64,000 bases of DNA. Origin: Prevotella sp. Its GTDB lineage: Bacteria; Bacteroidota; Bacteroidia; Bacteroidales; Bacteroidaceae. The notes beneath the pieces are model-generated. The model made no database searches. It was given only the letters and a program-made list of their open reading frames with translations, and was not told the DNA's origin. A program made the position numbers and the translations under genes. Positions 1-9,500 of the stretch are shown piece by piece (position 1 is the stretch's first letter; each line of letters begins with the position of its first letter). Where the stretch lies: the NCBI GenBank assembly GCA_024695815.1, contig JAILHK010000013.1, positions 18,619-82,618 on the forward strand. Reading direction: 5' to 3'.

Positions 1-2
1 AG

Positions 3-755
3 ATTCAGTATCTGGACATCGTTGACTGTAACGCTGGCGATCACCACAAGGCTTTCGCCACAAACTTCAACCCCGAGATCAATATTCGTGAAATCACCCA
101 GAAAGGTCTTTACTGGGAGAACGGTCAATGGGTAGAAACGGAACCTCTGGAGATTCATAAGGACCTGACCTACCCCGAGATTGGTCCACGCGACAGCTAC
201 CTGTTGCACCACGAGGAGATTGAGTCGCTGGTCATCAACTACCCCACCATCAAGCGTGCTCGCTTCTGGATGACTTTCGGTCAGCAGTACCTGAAGCATC
301 TTGAAGTGATTCAGAACATCGGCATGAGCCGCATCGACGAGGTGGAATACGAGGCACCACTGGCCGACGGAACCGGCACGGCGAAGGTGAAGATTGTGCC
401 ACTGCAGTTCTTGAAGGCTGTGCTGCCTAATCCACAGGACCTGGGTGAGAACTACGAAGGTCAGACTTCAATAGGTTGTCGCATTCGCGGTATTGGCAAC
501 GACGGTCAGGAACATACCTATTATGTATATAATAACTGCAGCCACCGTGCGGCCTATGAAGAGACTGGCATGCAGGGCGTCAGCTATACCACGGGCGTGC
601 CTGCCATGATTGGTGCCATGATGTTCTGCAAAGGACTATGGAACAAGCCCGGCGTTCACAACGTTGAGGAGTTTGACCCAGATCCATTCATGGAACAACT
701 CAACAAGCAGGGTCTGCCTTGGCACGAGATCCACGACGGCGACCTGGAGCTTTAA
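3..755 (+). CDS. Saccharopine dehydrogenase family protein (probable carboxynorspermidine synthase), 5' end missing
   Basis: The reading frame is open from the window edge (codons from base 3) to TAA at 753-755, about 250 codons; the family is close to 400 residues, so the N-terminal Rossmann NAD(P)-binding half lies outside the window. The visible part has conserved stretches of the bacterial LYS9-like family, such as YLDIVDCNAGDHH, GQTSIGCRIRG and the C-terminal NVEEFDPDPFMEQL. In Bacteroidales this family is known as carboxyspermidine/carboxynorspermidine dehydrogenase, which reductively couples aspartate semialdehyde to a diamine for spermidine synthesis, rather than lysine metabolism. 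That specific role is inferred from lineage; the family call is firm. An in-frame TTG at 204 is not the real start because coding sequence continues upstream. recA follows 140 bases downstream on the same strand. Confidence 0.85.
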   Translation: MQYLDIVDCNAGDHHKAFATNFNPEINIREITQKGLYWENGQWVETEPLEIHKDLTYPEIGPRDSYLLHHEEIESLVINYPTIKRARFWMTFGQQYLKHLEVIQNIGMSRIDEVEYEAPLADGTGTAKVKIVPLQFLKAVLPNPQDLGENYEGQTSIGCRIRGIGNDGQEHTYYVYNNCSHRAAYEETGMQGVSYTTGVPAMIGAMMFCKGLWNKPGVHNVEEFDPDPFMEQLNKQGLPWHEIHDGDLEL

Positions 756-890
756 ACCTCTCCCAACCTCCCCCAAGGGGAGGAGGGCCTACGGATAGAT
801 CATAAAAATATAGTAATAACCAATAGAAAGCTTGGCAAATCCCCCTGAAACCGCCAGGCACTCCCCTCCTTGGGAGGGGTCGGGGGAGGT
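755..890. repeat. GC-rich inverted repeat pair in front of recA
   Basis: A 31-bp arm at 755-785 and its inverted partner at 860-890 match at 25 of 31 positions, and by my alignment all six differences are transitions. Each arm is itself partly palindromic (C-run, AAGG or TTGG, G-run). Between them are about 75 bases of unremarkable AT-richer sequence. The right arm ends in GGGGGAGG five bases before the recA ATG, so it supplies the only Shine-Dalgarno-like purine run there. Similar C-rich/G-rich pairs occur between genes in other Bacteroidetes; that statement is from memory. Confidence 0.7.
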
Positions 891-895
891 TCTAA

Positions 896-1927
896 ATGGC
901 TAAAAAAGAATTAGACGCAGAAATGCAGAGCACCCAGCAGGATAAGCTGAAGGCCTTGCAGGCTGCTATGTCAAAGATTGAAAAGGACTTTGGCAAGGGG
1001 TCTATCATGCGCATGGGTGAAGAAAAGATAGAAAACGTAGAGGTGATTCCCACCGGATCAATAGGACTGAATGCTGCGCTGGGCGTAGGAGGCTATCCGA
1101 AAGGACGCATCATCGAGATTTACGGTCCTGAATCTTCTGGTAAGACAACGCTTGCTATTCATGCCATTGCCGAAGCTCAAAAGGCTGGCGGCATCGCTGC
1201 ATTTATCGATGCAGAGCATGCTTTTGATCGTTTCTACGCTCAGAAACTGGGTGTTGACATCGACAATCTGTACATCTCGCAGCCCGATAATGGTGAGCAG
1301 GCTCTGGAGATTGCCGACCAGCTGATTCGCTCCTCGGCCATCGACATCATCGTCATCGACTCTGTTGCTGCACTGACACCAAAGAAGGAGATTGAGGGTG
1401 ATATGGGTGATTCGGCCGTAGGTCTGCACGCTCGCTTGATGAGTCAGGCACTGCGCAAGGTTACATCTACCATTGCCAAGACTAACACCACTTGTATCTT
1501 TATCAACCAGTTGCGCGAGAAGATTGGCGTGATGTTTGGCAACCCAGAGACTACTACGGGTGGTAACGCACTGAAGTTCTATGCCTCTGTACGCCTTGAC
1601 ATCCGCAAGGTGACTGGCATCAAGGACGGTGATCAGGTCATCGGTAATCAGGTGCGTGTCAAAGTGGTCAAGAACAAGGTTGCTCCCCCATTCCGCAAGG
1701 CTGAATTCGAAATCACCTTTGGTGAGGGTATTTCTAAGATTGGCGAAATCGTTGACTTGGGCGTTGAATACGGAATCATCAAGAAGAGTGGTTCGTGGTT
1801 CAGCTATGAGGACGCTAAACTGGCACAAGGTCGTGATGCGACAAAGCAGCTTTTGAAAGACAACCCAGAGTTGTGCGATGAGCTGGAGGCCAAAATCATG
1901 GAAGCTATCAAAGACCAGAACAACTGA
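896..1927 (+). CDS. recA: Recombinase RecA
   Basis: This 343-residue protein matches RecA at its usual length. It forms ATP-dependent filaments on single-stranded DNA for homologous recombination and triggers LexA-type cleavage. Visible motifs: Walker A GPESSGKT at residues 77-84, the Walker B region [10 protein letters not shown] near 150, the L2 region with [22 protein letters not shown] near 203-224, and an acidic C-terminal tail. The ATG at 896 is preferred because a strong GGGGGAGG lies just upstream, unusual for this phylum and contributed by the repeat arm. I see no TAnnTTTG promoter in the 140-bp upstream gap, so transcription may come from further upstream. A clear terminator follows. 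Confidence 0.99.
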   Translation: MAKKELDAEMQSTQQDKLKALQAAMSKIEKDFGKGSIMRMGEEKIENVEVIPTGSIGLNAALGVGGYPKGRIIEIYGPESSGKTTLAIHAIAEAQKAGGIAAFIDAEHAFDRFYAQKLGVDIDNLYISQPDNGEQALEIADQLIRSSAIDIIVIDSVAALTPKKEIEGDMGDSAVGLHARLMSQALRKVTSTIAKTNTTCIFINQLREKIGVMFGNPETTTGGNALKFYASVRLDIRKVTGIKDGDQVIGNQVRVKVVKNKVAPPFRKAEFEITFGEGISKIGEIVDLGVEYGIIKKSGSWFSYEDAKLAQGRDATKQLLKDNPELCDELEAKIMEAIKDQNN

Positions 1928-1932
1928 TAAAC

Positions 1933-1972
1933 AAAAAAACAGATGGCATTTTGTATTGCCATCTGTTTTTTT
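1933..1972. terminator. Intrinsic terminator after recA, likely bidirectional
   Basis: Perfect 16-bp stem (1933-1948 with 1957-1972) around an 8-base loop. The GC core is CAGATGGCA; A-runs and T-runs flank it on both sides, so it can stop transcription from recA and from the convergent gene ending at 1991. Confidence 0.9.
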
Positions 1973-1990
1973 ATGTCGAAACACAAGGGG

Positions 1991-3313
1991 TCACTTAACG
2001 ACTCGAAGCACTGTCTTTGTGGCTGTATCGAAGAACACCTCGCTACGTGACTGACTCGCAGTAGAATTATAGGTATAGGTGAATACTCCATTTTTATCAT
2101 TGCCCTTCACGTCGGGTTCGCCCAATGCCAACTTAACCTCTTGTTCGGTGAATCCCTTACGGACAATGCCCTTCTGGATGTCCATGTAGTTCTTTTTGCG
2201 AATGCCAGGATACTTCGATGGATCGCCGTCGGCAAAGATATTGGAATAGACATCTTCGCGAGGTGCATCCATATCCTCATCCCAGGTGACATTTTCTTCA
2301 CTTTCCATCGTCACCAATTTATAATACTTACTGCCAGAGCCGGTGCCCGTCAGTGTCAATCTGACATACTTTGAGTTTGGCATCTTCTGAATATCGGTGA
2401 TGGTAAACACAGAAAGGCGAGCCATCCTGACACGCAGCTTATGGCTGTCGGTCATATCGGTACGCTGAAGTGTATAGACAACCTTACCACGATATTCGCC
2501 ATACTCTTTATTGTCTGCCATATTGTCGTTTACGAGTTCAAAACAGCCTTTAAAGGTATGAGGAATCTCCTGAATAGTGCTAAACTCCTCGTCGCGCATG
2601 CCGCTATTAACACGACTGATGGCCACATTCTGGAAAAATTCTCGGCCACGTCTATCTGCCACAATAATTTTAACCGGATAGTTGCGGGTTCCCACGCCAA
2701 TGGCCTTCACCGTCACTTCTGTACCAACAGGCACGTCTGTAATCAAATCGACGCCATTGTTTTCGGGGTCTGAATCTACGTAATAAGTACTGGCCTTCGT
2801 ACGCAGTTTCTTGTCCTTAAAGAGCTCTATCGCCTTATCGACATCTCCTAAATAGGCCAAGGTGGGCACACCCTGACGACTGTAGCAATAGTCATCGAAC
2901 GAATAGGAAGGAATCTCATAATAGTATGTCTTTCCATCATCTTCGCACAGGAAATTGATATGTTCATGAAGGCCCTCTACCTTATCATGGCCTTTATAAA
3001 CCATGATGTTGTATTTCAGCAAGTTACTGCTCACCATATTACCCGTCAGCGAGTCGGTGAAGGTCTTGATAATTAAATCTTTCTTCTCTGGAACCACCAT
3101 AAAGCGCATGCCCTCCTGCCAACTGCACAAATCACTGAAGACGAAGTTGCGACTAATGATGTCTTGCTCTTCGTTCTCATCTTCATCAAGGGCTTCCATC
3201 TGCTGACTTATCGTCTTACTGGCTCCTTTAGTCTTTACGATATACTTATTTTGTGCTTCAGCATTCATCCCTAAAAAGGCAGTCATCAGCACTAGAAAGA
3301 ATGACTTCTTCAT
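1991..3313 (-). CDS. Secreted protein of unknown function with a BamE-like C-terminal segment
   Basis: 440 residues with a Sec signal peptide (MKKSFFLVLMTAFLGMNAEAQ, cut after AEAQ), so probably periplasmic or outer-membrane associated. I do not recognise the main body (about residues 22-370), which is polar, appears rich in beta structure, and contains TDVPVGTEVTVKAIGVGTR. The last ~65 residues read as an independent small domain: a helix, the pattern V-x-x-G-x-T-E-x-E-V-x-x-x-L-G-x-P, then a predicted beta hairpin (GVFTYTYN, EVFFD). That pattern is typical of SmpA/OmlA (BamE-like) folds; this is inference from pattern only. The gene is monocistronic between the recA terminator and the divergent dnaK promoter. 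Confidence 0.75.
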   Translation of the reverse strand: MKKSFFLVLMTAFLGMNAEAQNKYIVKTKGASKTISQQMEALDEDENEEQDIISRNFVFSDLCSWQEGMRFMVVPEKKDLIIKTFTDSLTGNMVSSNLLKYNIMVYKGHDKVEGLHEHINFLCEDDGKTYYYEIPSYSFDDYCYSRQGVPTLAYLGDVDKAIELFKDKKLRTKASTYYVDSDPENNGVDLITDVPVGTEVTVKAIGVGTRNYPVKIIVADRRGREFFQNVAISRVNSGMRDEEFSTIQEIPHTFKGCFELVNDNMADNKEYGEYRGKVVYTLQRTDMTDSHKLRVRMARLSVFTITDIQKMPNSKYVRLTLTGTGSGSKYYKLVTMESEENVTWDEDMDAPREDVYSNIFADGDPSKYPGIRKKNYMDIQKGIVRKGFTEQEVKLALGEPDVKGNDKNGVFTYTYNSTASQSRSEVFFDTATKTVLRVVK

Positions 3314-3397
3314 TGTTTCTTACTTTATTGTTACGCATGCAAAATTAAACAAAACTTTTCATACTTATGCCAAAATGGCGCAATAAATATATGTTTC

Positions 3398-3430
3398 TTG
3401 ATAAAATTTATAATTTTGGCATAACCTTTG
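3398..3430 (+). promoter_or_regulatory. Possible dnaK promoter
   Basis: TTG at 3398-3400 followed after 21 bases by TAACCTTTG (3422-3430). The -7 box has one extra base compared with TAnnTTTG. A second candidate, TAATTTTG at 3411-3418, has a canonical -7 but no TTG at the right distance. The leader to the ATG would be about 50 nt. No CIRCE-type inverted repeat was seen. Confidence 0.4.
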
Positions 3431-3483
3431 CTTAAACCTTGGTGACATTTCATCAAGTAATAACAAATAAAAAAGAATATATT

Positions 3484-5379
3484 ATGGGAAAGATTATTGG
3501 TATTGACTTAGGTACAACAAACTCGTGTGTATCTGTATTTGAAGGTAACGAGCCCGTCGTTATTGCAAATAGCGAAGGTAAGCGTACAACACCTTCTGTA
3601 GTAGGTTTCGTTGAGGGTGGCGAGCGTAAGATTGGCGATCCTGCCAAGCGTCAGGCTATCACAAACCCCAAGAACACCGTTTATTCTATCAAGCGTTTTA
3701 TGGGTGAGACTTGGCAGCAGACCGAGAAGGAAATCTCACGCGTACCATTCTCTGTAGTTAACGAGGGTGGCTATCCACGTGTTGACATCGATGGTCGTAA
3801 GTACACTCCACAGGAAATCTCTGCTATGGTACTTCAGAAGATGAAGAAGACGGCCGAGGACTACCTGGGACAGGAGGTGACTGAAGCTGTTATCACCGTG
3901 CCCGCATACTTCTCTGACTCTCAGCGTCAGGCCACTAAGGAGGCAGGACAGATTGCTGGTCTCAACGTACGTCGTATCGTGAACGAGCCTACAGCAGCTG
4001 CACTGGCTTATGGTATTGACAAGACCAACAAGGATATGAAGATTGCTGTATTCGACCTCGGTGGCGGTACATTCGATATCTCTATCCTCGACTTCGGTGG
4101 CGGTGTGTTCGAGGTTCTTTCTACCAATGGTGACACACACCTGGGTGGTGATGACTTCGACCAGGTTATCATCGACTGGCTCGTTCAGGAGTTCAAAAAC
4201 GATGAGGGTGCCGACCTGAAGAGCGATCCTATGGCTATGCAGCGCCTGAAGGAGGCTGCTGAGAAGGCAAAGATCGAGCTGTCAAGCACCACATCAACAG
4301 AGATTAACCTCCCCTACATCATGCCTGTTGGTGGAGTTCCTAAGCACTTGGTAAAGACTCTTACTCGTGCTAAGTTCGAACAGCTGGCTCACAACCTGAT
4401 TCAGGCTTGCTTGGTACCTTGCCAGAATGCCGTTCGCGACGCAGGCATCTCTACCTCAGATATCGACGAGGTAATCCTCGTTGGTGGTTCAAGCCGTATT
4501 CCTGCTGTGCAGACCCTCGTAAAGAACTACTTCGGCAAAGAGCCTTCAAAGGGTGTTAACCCCGATGAGGTTGTTGCAGTAGGTGCTGCCATCCAGGGTG
4601 CTATCCTCAACCAGGAGACTGGTCAGGACATCGTACTGCTCGACGTTACTCCTCTGACCCTCGGTATCGAGACCCTCGGTGGTGTAATGACTAAGCTGAT
4701 CGATGCTAACACCACTATCCCTTGCAAGCAGAGCCAGGTATTCTCTACCGCTGCCGACAACCAGACAGAGGTGACCATCCACGTGCTGCAAGGTGAGCGT
4801 CCTATGGCTGCTCAGAACAAGAGCTTGGGTCAGTTCAACCTCACCGGTATCGCTCCCGCCCGTCGCGGTGTTCCTCAGATTGAGGTTACATTCGATATCG
4901 ACGCCAACGGTATCGTGAAGGTTTCTGCCAAAGATAAGGCCACAGGCAAGGAGCAGGCCATCCGCATCGAGGCTTCATCTGGTCTGTCACAGGACGAGAT
5001 CAATCGTATGAAGGCTGAGGCTGAGGCTAATGCAGAAAACGATAAGAAGGAGCGTGAGCGCATCGACAAGATGAACCAGGCTGACTCAATGATTTTCCAG
5101 ACCGAGACTTTCCTCAACGAGAATGGTGACAAGCTGGGTGCCGACAAGGCCAACGTAGAGGCTGCCATTAATCAGTTGAAGGATGCTCACAAGGCTGGCG
5201 ACATCGCTGCTATCGACAACGCCATGAACAACCTCAATCAGGTGATGCAGGCCGCTTCGCAGAAGATGTACCAGCAAGCAGGTGCACAGCCCGGTGCCGA
5301 TGCTGGTCAGCAGCAACAGCAGCAGACCAACAACACTCAGGACGACATCCAGGATGCCGACTTTGAGGAGGTCAAGTAA
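3484..5379 (+). CDS. dnaK: Chaperone DnaK (Hsp70)
   Basis: 631 residues from the ATG at 3484, the usual DnaK length. The frame stays open to 3439, but [22 protein letters not shown] is the conserved Hsp70 N-terminus, so the upstream 15 codons are leader. N-terminal ATPase domain (phosphate loops GIDLGTTNS and [14 protein letters not shown]; adenosine region [13 protein letters not shown]), the linker [15 protein letters not shown], substrate-binding beta-sandwich and a helical lid, ending in a Gln-rich tail and the typical DADFEEVK. With DnaJ and GrpE it folds nascent and stress-denatured proteins in the cytoplasm; neither partner gene is in this window. Monocistronic, with its own terminator at 5485-5518. 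Confidence 0.99.
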   Translation: MGKIIGIDLGTTNSCVSVFEGNEPVVIANSEGKRTTPSVVGFVEGGERKIGDPAKRQAITNPKNTVYSIKRFMGETWQQTEKEISRVPFSVVNEGGYPRVDIDGRKYTPQEISAMVLQKMKKTAEDYLGQEVTEAVITVPAYFSDSQRQATKEAGQIAGLNVRRIVNEPTAAALAYGIDKTNKDMKIAVFDLGGGTFDISILDFGGGVFEVLSTNGDTHLGGDDFDQVIIDWLVQEFKNDEGADLKSDPMAMQRLKEAAEKAKIELSSTTSTEINLPYIMPVGGVPKHLVKTLTRAKFEQLAHNLIQACLVPCQNAVRDAGISTSDIDEVILVGGSSRIPAVQTLVKNYFGKEPSKGVNPDEVVAVGAAIQGAILNQETGQDIVLLDVTPLTLGIETLGGVMTKLIDANTTIPCKQSQVFSTAADNQTEVTIHVLQGERPMAAQNKSLGQFNLTGIAPARRGVPQIEVTFDIDANGIVKVSAKDKATGKEQAIRIEASSGLSQDEINRMKAEAEANAENDKKERERIDKMNQADSMIFQTETFLNENGDKLGADKANVEAAINQLKDAHKAGDIAAIDNAMNNLNQVMQAASQKMYQQAGAQPGADAGQQQQQQTNNTQDDIQDADFEEVK

Positions 5380-5484
5380 AGTGCAAGCCGAGAGCAATGC
5401 CATGCTTGCATGAGCATAGCCGAGGCGCAGCCTTTATTCGACGAAGTCAAGTAAGTTTGATAAGCAAACAATAAATAAAAGTAG

Positions 5485-5518
5485 AAATCCCGTATAACTC
5501 AAGTAGTTATGCGGGATT
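5485..5518 (+). terminator. Intrinsic terminator downstream of dnaK
   Basis: 15-bp stem (5485-5499 with 5504-5518, one G-T pair) with a 4-base loop, AAATCCCG at the base and T-run after. It lies ~105 bases after the dnaK stop. Between the stop and this hairpin (5380-5470) is a GC-richer segment with self-complementary pieces (GCAAGCCGAG, TGCATGAGCA) that shares the 14-mer TTCGACGAAGTCAA with the repeat array at 51.9 kb. Confidence 0.85.
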
Positions 5519-5636
5519 TTACTTTCAGTTAAACTTTGTAGTTTTCTGCCGATTTTCGGATTTTTACCGTAAATTGTGAGTCCGTAAAACCGTAATACTT
5601 TCAGCCTTCAGACCTTAGCCATCAGCCTTCTACATA

Positions 5637-6069
5637 TCAACTGTCCCCATGGCATATGCTATTGTAAAGAGCCAGTCCTTTTACCGTCAGCATGTATTTC
5701 TGGCGAGGGTGACGGGGCGAATCAGGAAATAGCATACGGATATAGCCCTCGTTCATAGAAGGATTAAGAGAGTAGTCAAGGAAGTTTTCTCTATCTTTCA
5801 AGCCAATCCTTTCCATCATCACTTTGACGGAGAGTTGCTCTTCCCCCAAAGCCTTCACTAATCTAATAATACTTTTATTATTGGTGTGAATAAAACTTGT
5901 CGGGGTACTTGTCGGGGTACTTATCAGTTGTTTTGAAGGAACAGCAAGGTTTGGCTGTTCTTTCCATTCTGCAGGCGGGTTAATATGCAGCTTCACGCTG
6001 CGACGGCTCTCCCTGACGAATATACTCGTCAAAGTTTAAGTATAGCTCCTTATCGTTCTTTTCGCTCAT
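5637..6069 (-). pseudogene. Fic family protein, remnant with the catalytic domain deleted
   Basis: Two ends of one gene survive. The N-terminus starts at ATG 6069 and reads MSEKNDKELYLNFDEYIRQG then EPSQREAAY before TAA at 5982-5980; FDEYIRQGEP..REAAY is the start of a common Bacteroidales Fic protein, from memory of that family. In another frame, from about base 5993 to TGA at 5637, come HINPPAEWKEQP, a Thr/Pro/Ser linker, and a winged-helix segment (IIRLVKALGEEQLSVKVMMERIGLKDRENF to PRHPRQKYMLTVKGLAL, in pieces), which is the usual C-terminus of the same proteins. The intervening Fic domain with HPFxxGNGR, roughly 250 codons, is absent. The junction is at TGCATATTAA. It is downstream of the helicase-Nudix pair on the same strand. 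A 131-residue frame from TTG 6032 is open but is a by-product of the fusion. Confidence 0.85.
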
Positions 6070-6114
6070 ATGTCGTTTTACTTTATTTCAATATTGTTTT
6101 CGATTTCTGTTCTA

Positions 6115-6528
6115 TTATTCAATTCCGCATATTTTATCTTCCTTCAGACATCTTATTTCTTCTATCACCTCCAAGTCTGCAGGCAGCCACTTCACACTAT
6201 CCAACTCATCCTTCGACAACCACCTAGCTGCCTCGTGCTCATTCAGGTGCAGTGCCTCCGTCACTAGCGAACACAGATAGCAATGCATCGTCAAGTGAAA
6301 CTTGGGATAATCGTATTCCACCGTACAAAGATACTCATCCACGCTAATCTCTGCAGACAGTTCCTCACGAATCTCCCTGACAAGTGCTTCTTCTGGTGTC
6401 TCTCCTAGTTCAATCTTCCCGCCAGGGAACTCCCACCAATCCTTCCATTCGCCATATCAACGCTGAGTGGCAAATATTTTCCCCCGTGCATCATGTATTA
6501 TTGCAGCAACTACGTTGATCGTTTTCAT
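6115..6528 (-). pseudogene. Nudix hydrolase (MutT-like) interrupted by an in-frame TGA
   Basis: From ATG 6528 the frame reads MKTINVVAAIIHDARGKIFATQR, then TGA at 6459-6457, then YGEWKDWWEFPGGK and on to TAA at 6115, 137 codons in all. The Nudix box GX5EX7REUXEE is intact after the stop (G-KIELG-E-TPEEALV-REIREE). In homologues the stop position is usually a glycine (QRGYGEWKDWWEFPGGK), so a GGA-to-TGA change is the simplest explanation. Family members hydrolyse 8-oxo-dGTP or other nucleotides. Its ATG is 4 bases after the stop of the upstream helicase, so the two form an operon. A shorter product starting inside the gene (MDEYLC.., 75 residues) would lack the Nudix box. Sequencing error cannot be excluded. 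Confidence 0.8.
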
Positions 6529-6532
6529 TTTG

Positions 6533-9500
6533 TTATACAGCTTTTATGAATTGTGGTAGTATAGGTTGGTGCATACGCCAGTCAATGCTCATTGGTTTGT
6601 CATCACGAGAAGAAATATAGTCAACTAATCCAAAGCAATAGAACGGGCAAGTATTACCAAAGCCATCATGTTTGTTTTCTCTTACAAATAGCAAGAATTT
6701 CTTTTTATTTTTCTCTTGCTCTACGAAACGTTTACCTTTACCTTGATGTGTATCGGTATTCTGCGATTTCCAATGGAAGCGGTTTTCACTAACAACATAA
6801 TCATCATACATTGTTGATGCAGAAAAATCTTTATCAGACTTATTCAATGTTACAAAGAATAACTCTGTATTCAGTTCTTCTATTTTGAATACGCCAGCCA
6901 CACTACCCTGCATTTTCTTATCTGCAGTCTGACGACCAAAGATTGCGAAGATTTCTTCTCGTGTATAGTTTCCGTATTGCTCCAATGCGAGTGGCATACC
7001 TTCGCCTACAGCAAATGTCTTTATCTCAATGTTTGCCAACAGATACCCTACAAGTTCATTTATCTCTTCAACAAAAACAGGATATTTCTTCAGTCTACCT
7101 ATTGCTTCCTCAACGCTAGCGCACCCCACCCTGCTTATTTTGTCACCATACAAAGTATAATACAACATAACGCTATATATTTTTTCGCGCTCATCCGTAA
7201 AAGAAACATGATCGAGATTATTCACGAGTCTCTTCACAAAATGTAAGTATGACACACTATTAGCGTGAACAAGATTTGAAATGTACTTTTCAAAGCGTCT
7301 TGTATTGTCGTCATTCATATAGGTACATAATCCAGCTTCACGTTTTAAGCTTGACCAACAAGTGCCCTTGTATATAAGTCTGACATCTTGTCCATTGTTC
7401 TCAATAAACTCTTTGAGCGAGGGAGTATGATCGTAAGTACACAGCTCTTGTACAAGTCGCTTTTTGTTGTAAATGGCTGCTTTTATATTTTCAAGCACAT
7501 ATTGTTGCGCTTTCTCCTCCATATGAATGGTACAACCATGAGGGAGAAGCGTAAATCCATTTTTGACTTGTTCTACGACGCTCCTGTCTTTGCGTATCAT
7601 AAGACTGCGAAAACGGCTGGTGAAGTCGTATTTTTTGTTGAGTTGTGCAACAAAATCGAAGACTGTCAACAACTGTTTTCCTGGAGCCAAACGAAGGCCA
7701 CGTCCCAACTGTTGCAAGAATATCGTCAAAGATTCCGTAGGGCGTAAAAACAGAACGGTATCAACTTCTGGAATATCTACACCTTCGTTGAATATATCAA
7801 CCACAAACAGATAGTTTATTTCACCTTTTGCCAACTTATGGTTCAAAGAAACACGTTCTTCATTCTTATCACTTGTTAGATAATCTGCTCTAAAGCCGTA
7901 TGCTTTGAAACTCTCTGCCATAAAACGAGCATGCTCTTTTGTGGCACAGAATCCTAATGCCTTGCATCGATGTTCATTTGGCAGATAATAACTCAGTTTA
8001 TCCACGATAAGTCCGACACGTTCCAAATTACAAAGTTTATCTGTGAGCTTTGTGGCAACATACTTGTTTCCACGCATCAAATCATCATCAGTGAGGTCTG
8101 TATTATCGCTGATACACAAATACTGAAAAGGCGTCAACAGGCCTTCGTCAAGTGCTATTGGCAAACGAATCTCTGCACTTATCTTATTATCGAAGTCTGG
8201 CAACAAGCTCACTCCATCCATACGTTCAGGAGTAGCAGTAAGACCGATAAGCAGTTTTGGAGAGAAATGTGTGAGTATCTTACGATAGCTATCTGCTATA
8301 AGATGGTGAGCCTCATCAATTACGATATAGTCGTAGTAATCATGAGGTAATGTAGCAAATATATCTTCATACTTAGAATTGAATGTCTGTACGGATACGA
8401 ACAGATGGTCAATACCTCTTGTTGGCTTATATTGTCCCACCCACACATCACCAAAGTTAGCATCACAAAGAACACTTCTATATGTATTAAGCGATTGTTT
8501 TAATATCTCTTCCCTATGTGCTACGAACAATATGTGATTATGTGGATTTTCTTCGGAGAAACGTCTGTAATCGAAAGCTGATACTACTGTTTTTCCAGTA
8601 CCTGTGGCAGCTACCACGAGGTTCCGTTTTATACCGTCTTCCCTTACCGCGTTCAATCTATCAAGAATCTGTTTCTGATGTGGCAAGATGGAAAACTTAA
8701 TTAGGGCATCCCTATTTACATTTCGTGGATTCCTCTGTATTTCAAGTTCCTTATATAGCTTATCTATGCCGCCATCGATAAAATTTTCAAAGTTATGACT
8801 GTTCCAATAAAGATCGAACGAAGCAAGAGCCGCTTTAATTATATGAGGATTCTCAACATTGGTTACACGAATATTCCATTCCAAGCCATCTGTCTGAGCA
8901 GACTTAGACAAATTAGACGAGCCTATATACGCAGTACTGAATCCCGAGTTACGTTCAAAAATATACGATTTAGCATGCAAACGTTCTATTTGTGTATTAT
9001 AAGAGATACGTATTTCCGTATTGGGCAAAGTTGCAAGGCGTTCAACTGCCTTTGCCTCTGTAACACCACAATATGTTGTTGTAATGACGCGTAACCGATG
9101 ATTGGGATGTTTACAGAATCGCTTCAATTGATCATAAATCAAGTTCACTCCTGAAAGTTTCAAGAAAGATACTATCAAACTGATTCTGTCAGCACTCTCA
9201 ATATCTCGTTCTATCTCTGCATTCAAAGGAACCTTGCTCTGACCGCCTGTAAAGAGGCTACTTTTTCTAAAACCAGTCAACGGACGAACAATATCCTGCT
9301 TTGTTGCTTTTAATCGTGCTTCTTCCGATTTTTGAACCACAGCAGAAAGCATTTGTTTATCATCTACAACCTTTTCCTCCTTATCTTCATCAAGAAAGTC
9401 AATCAACCTGTTAACAAAATCCATCCTTTCTTCTGCCGAAAGATTTTCATCAGAGAGTCTATTAAGAACAATTTTATTAACATGCTCTGCAAGCATAAAA

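Noticed and set aside
1058..1984. 308-codon frame antisense to recA
   Set aside because: Shadow of recA; no homology-like features, and it would cross the recA terminator.
6457..6459. TGA in the Nudix gene as selenocysteine
   Set aside because: The position is a conserved glycine in the family, not cysteine, and no SECIS-like hairpin was noticed; a nonsense mutation is simpler.
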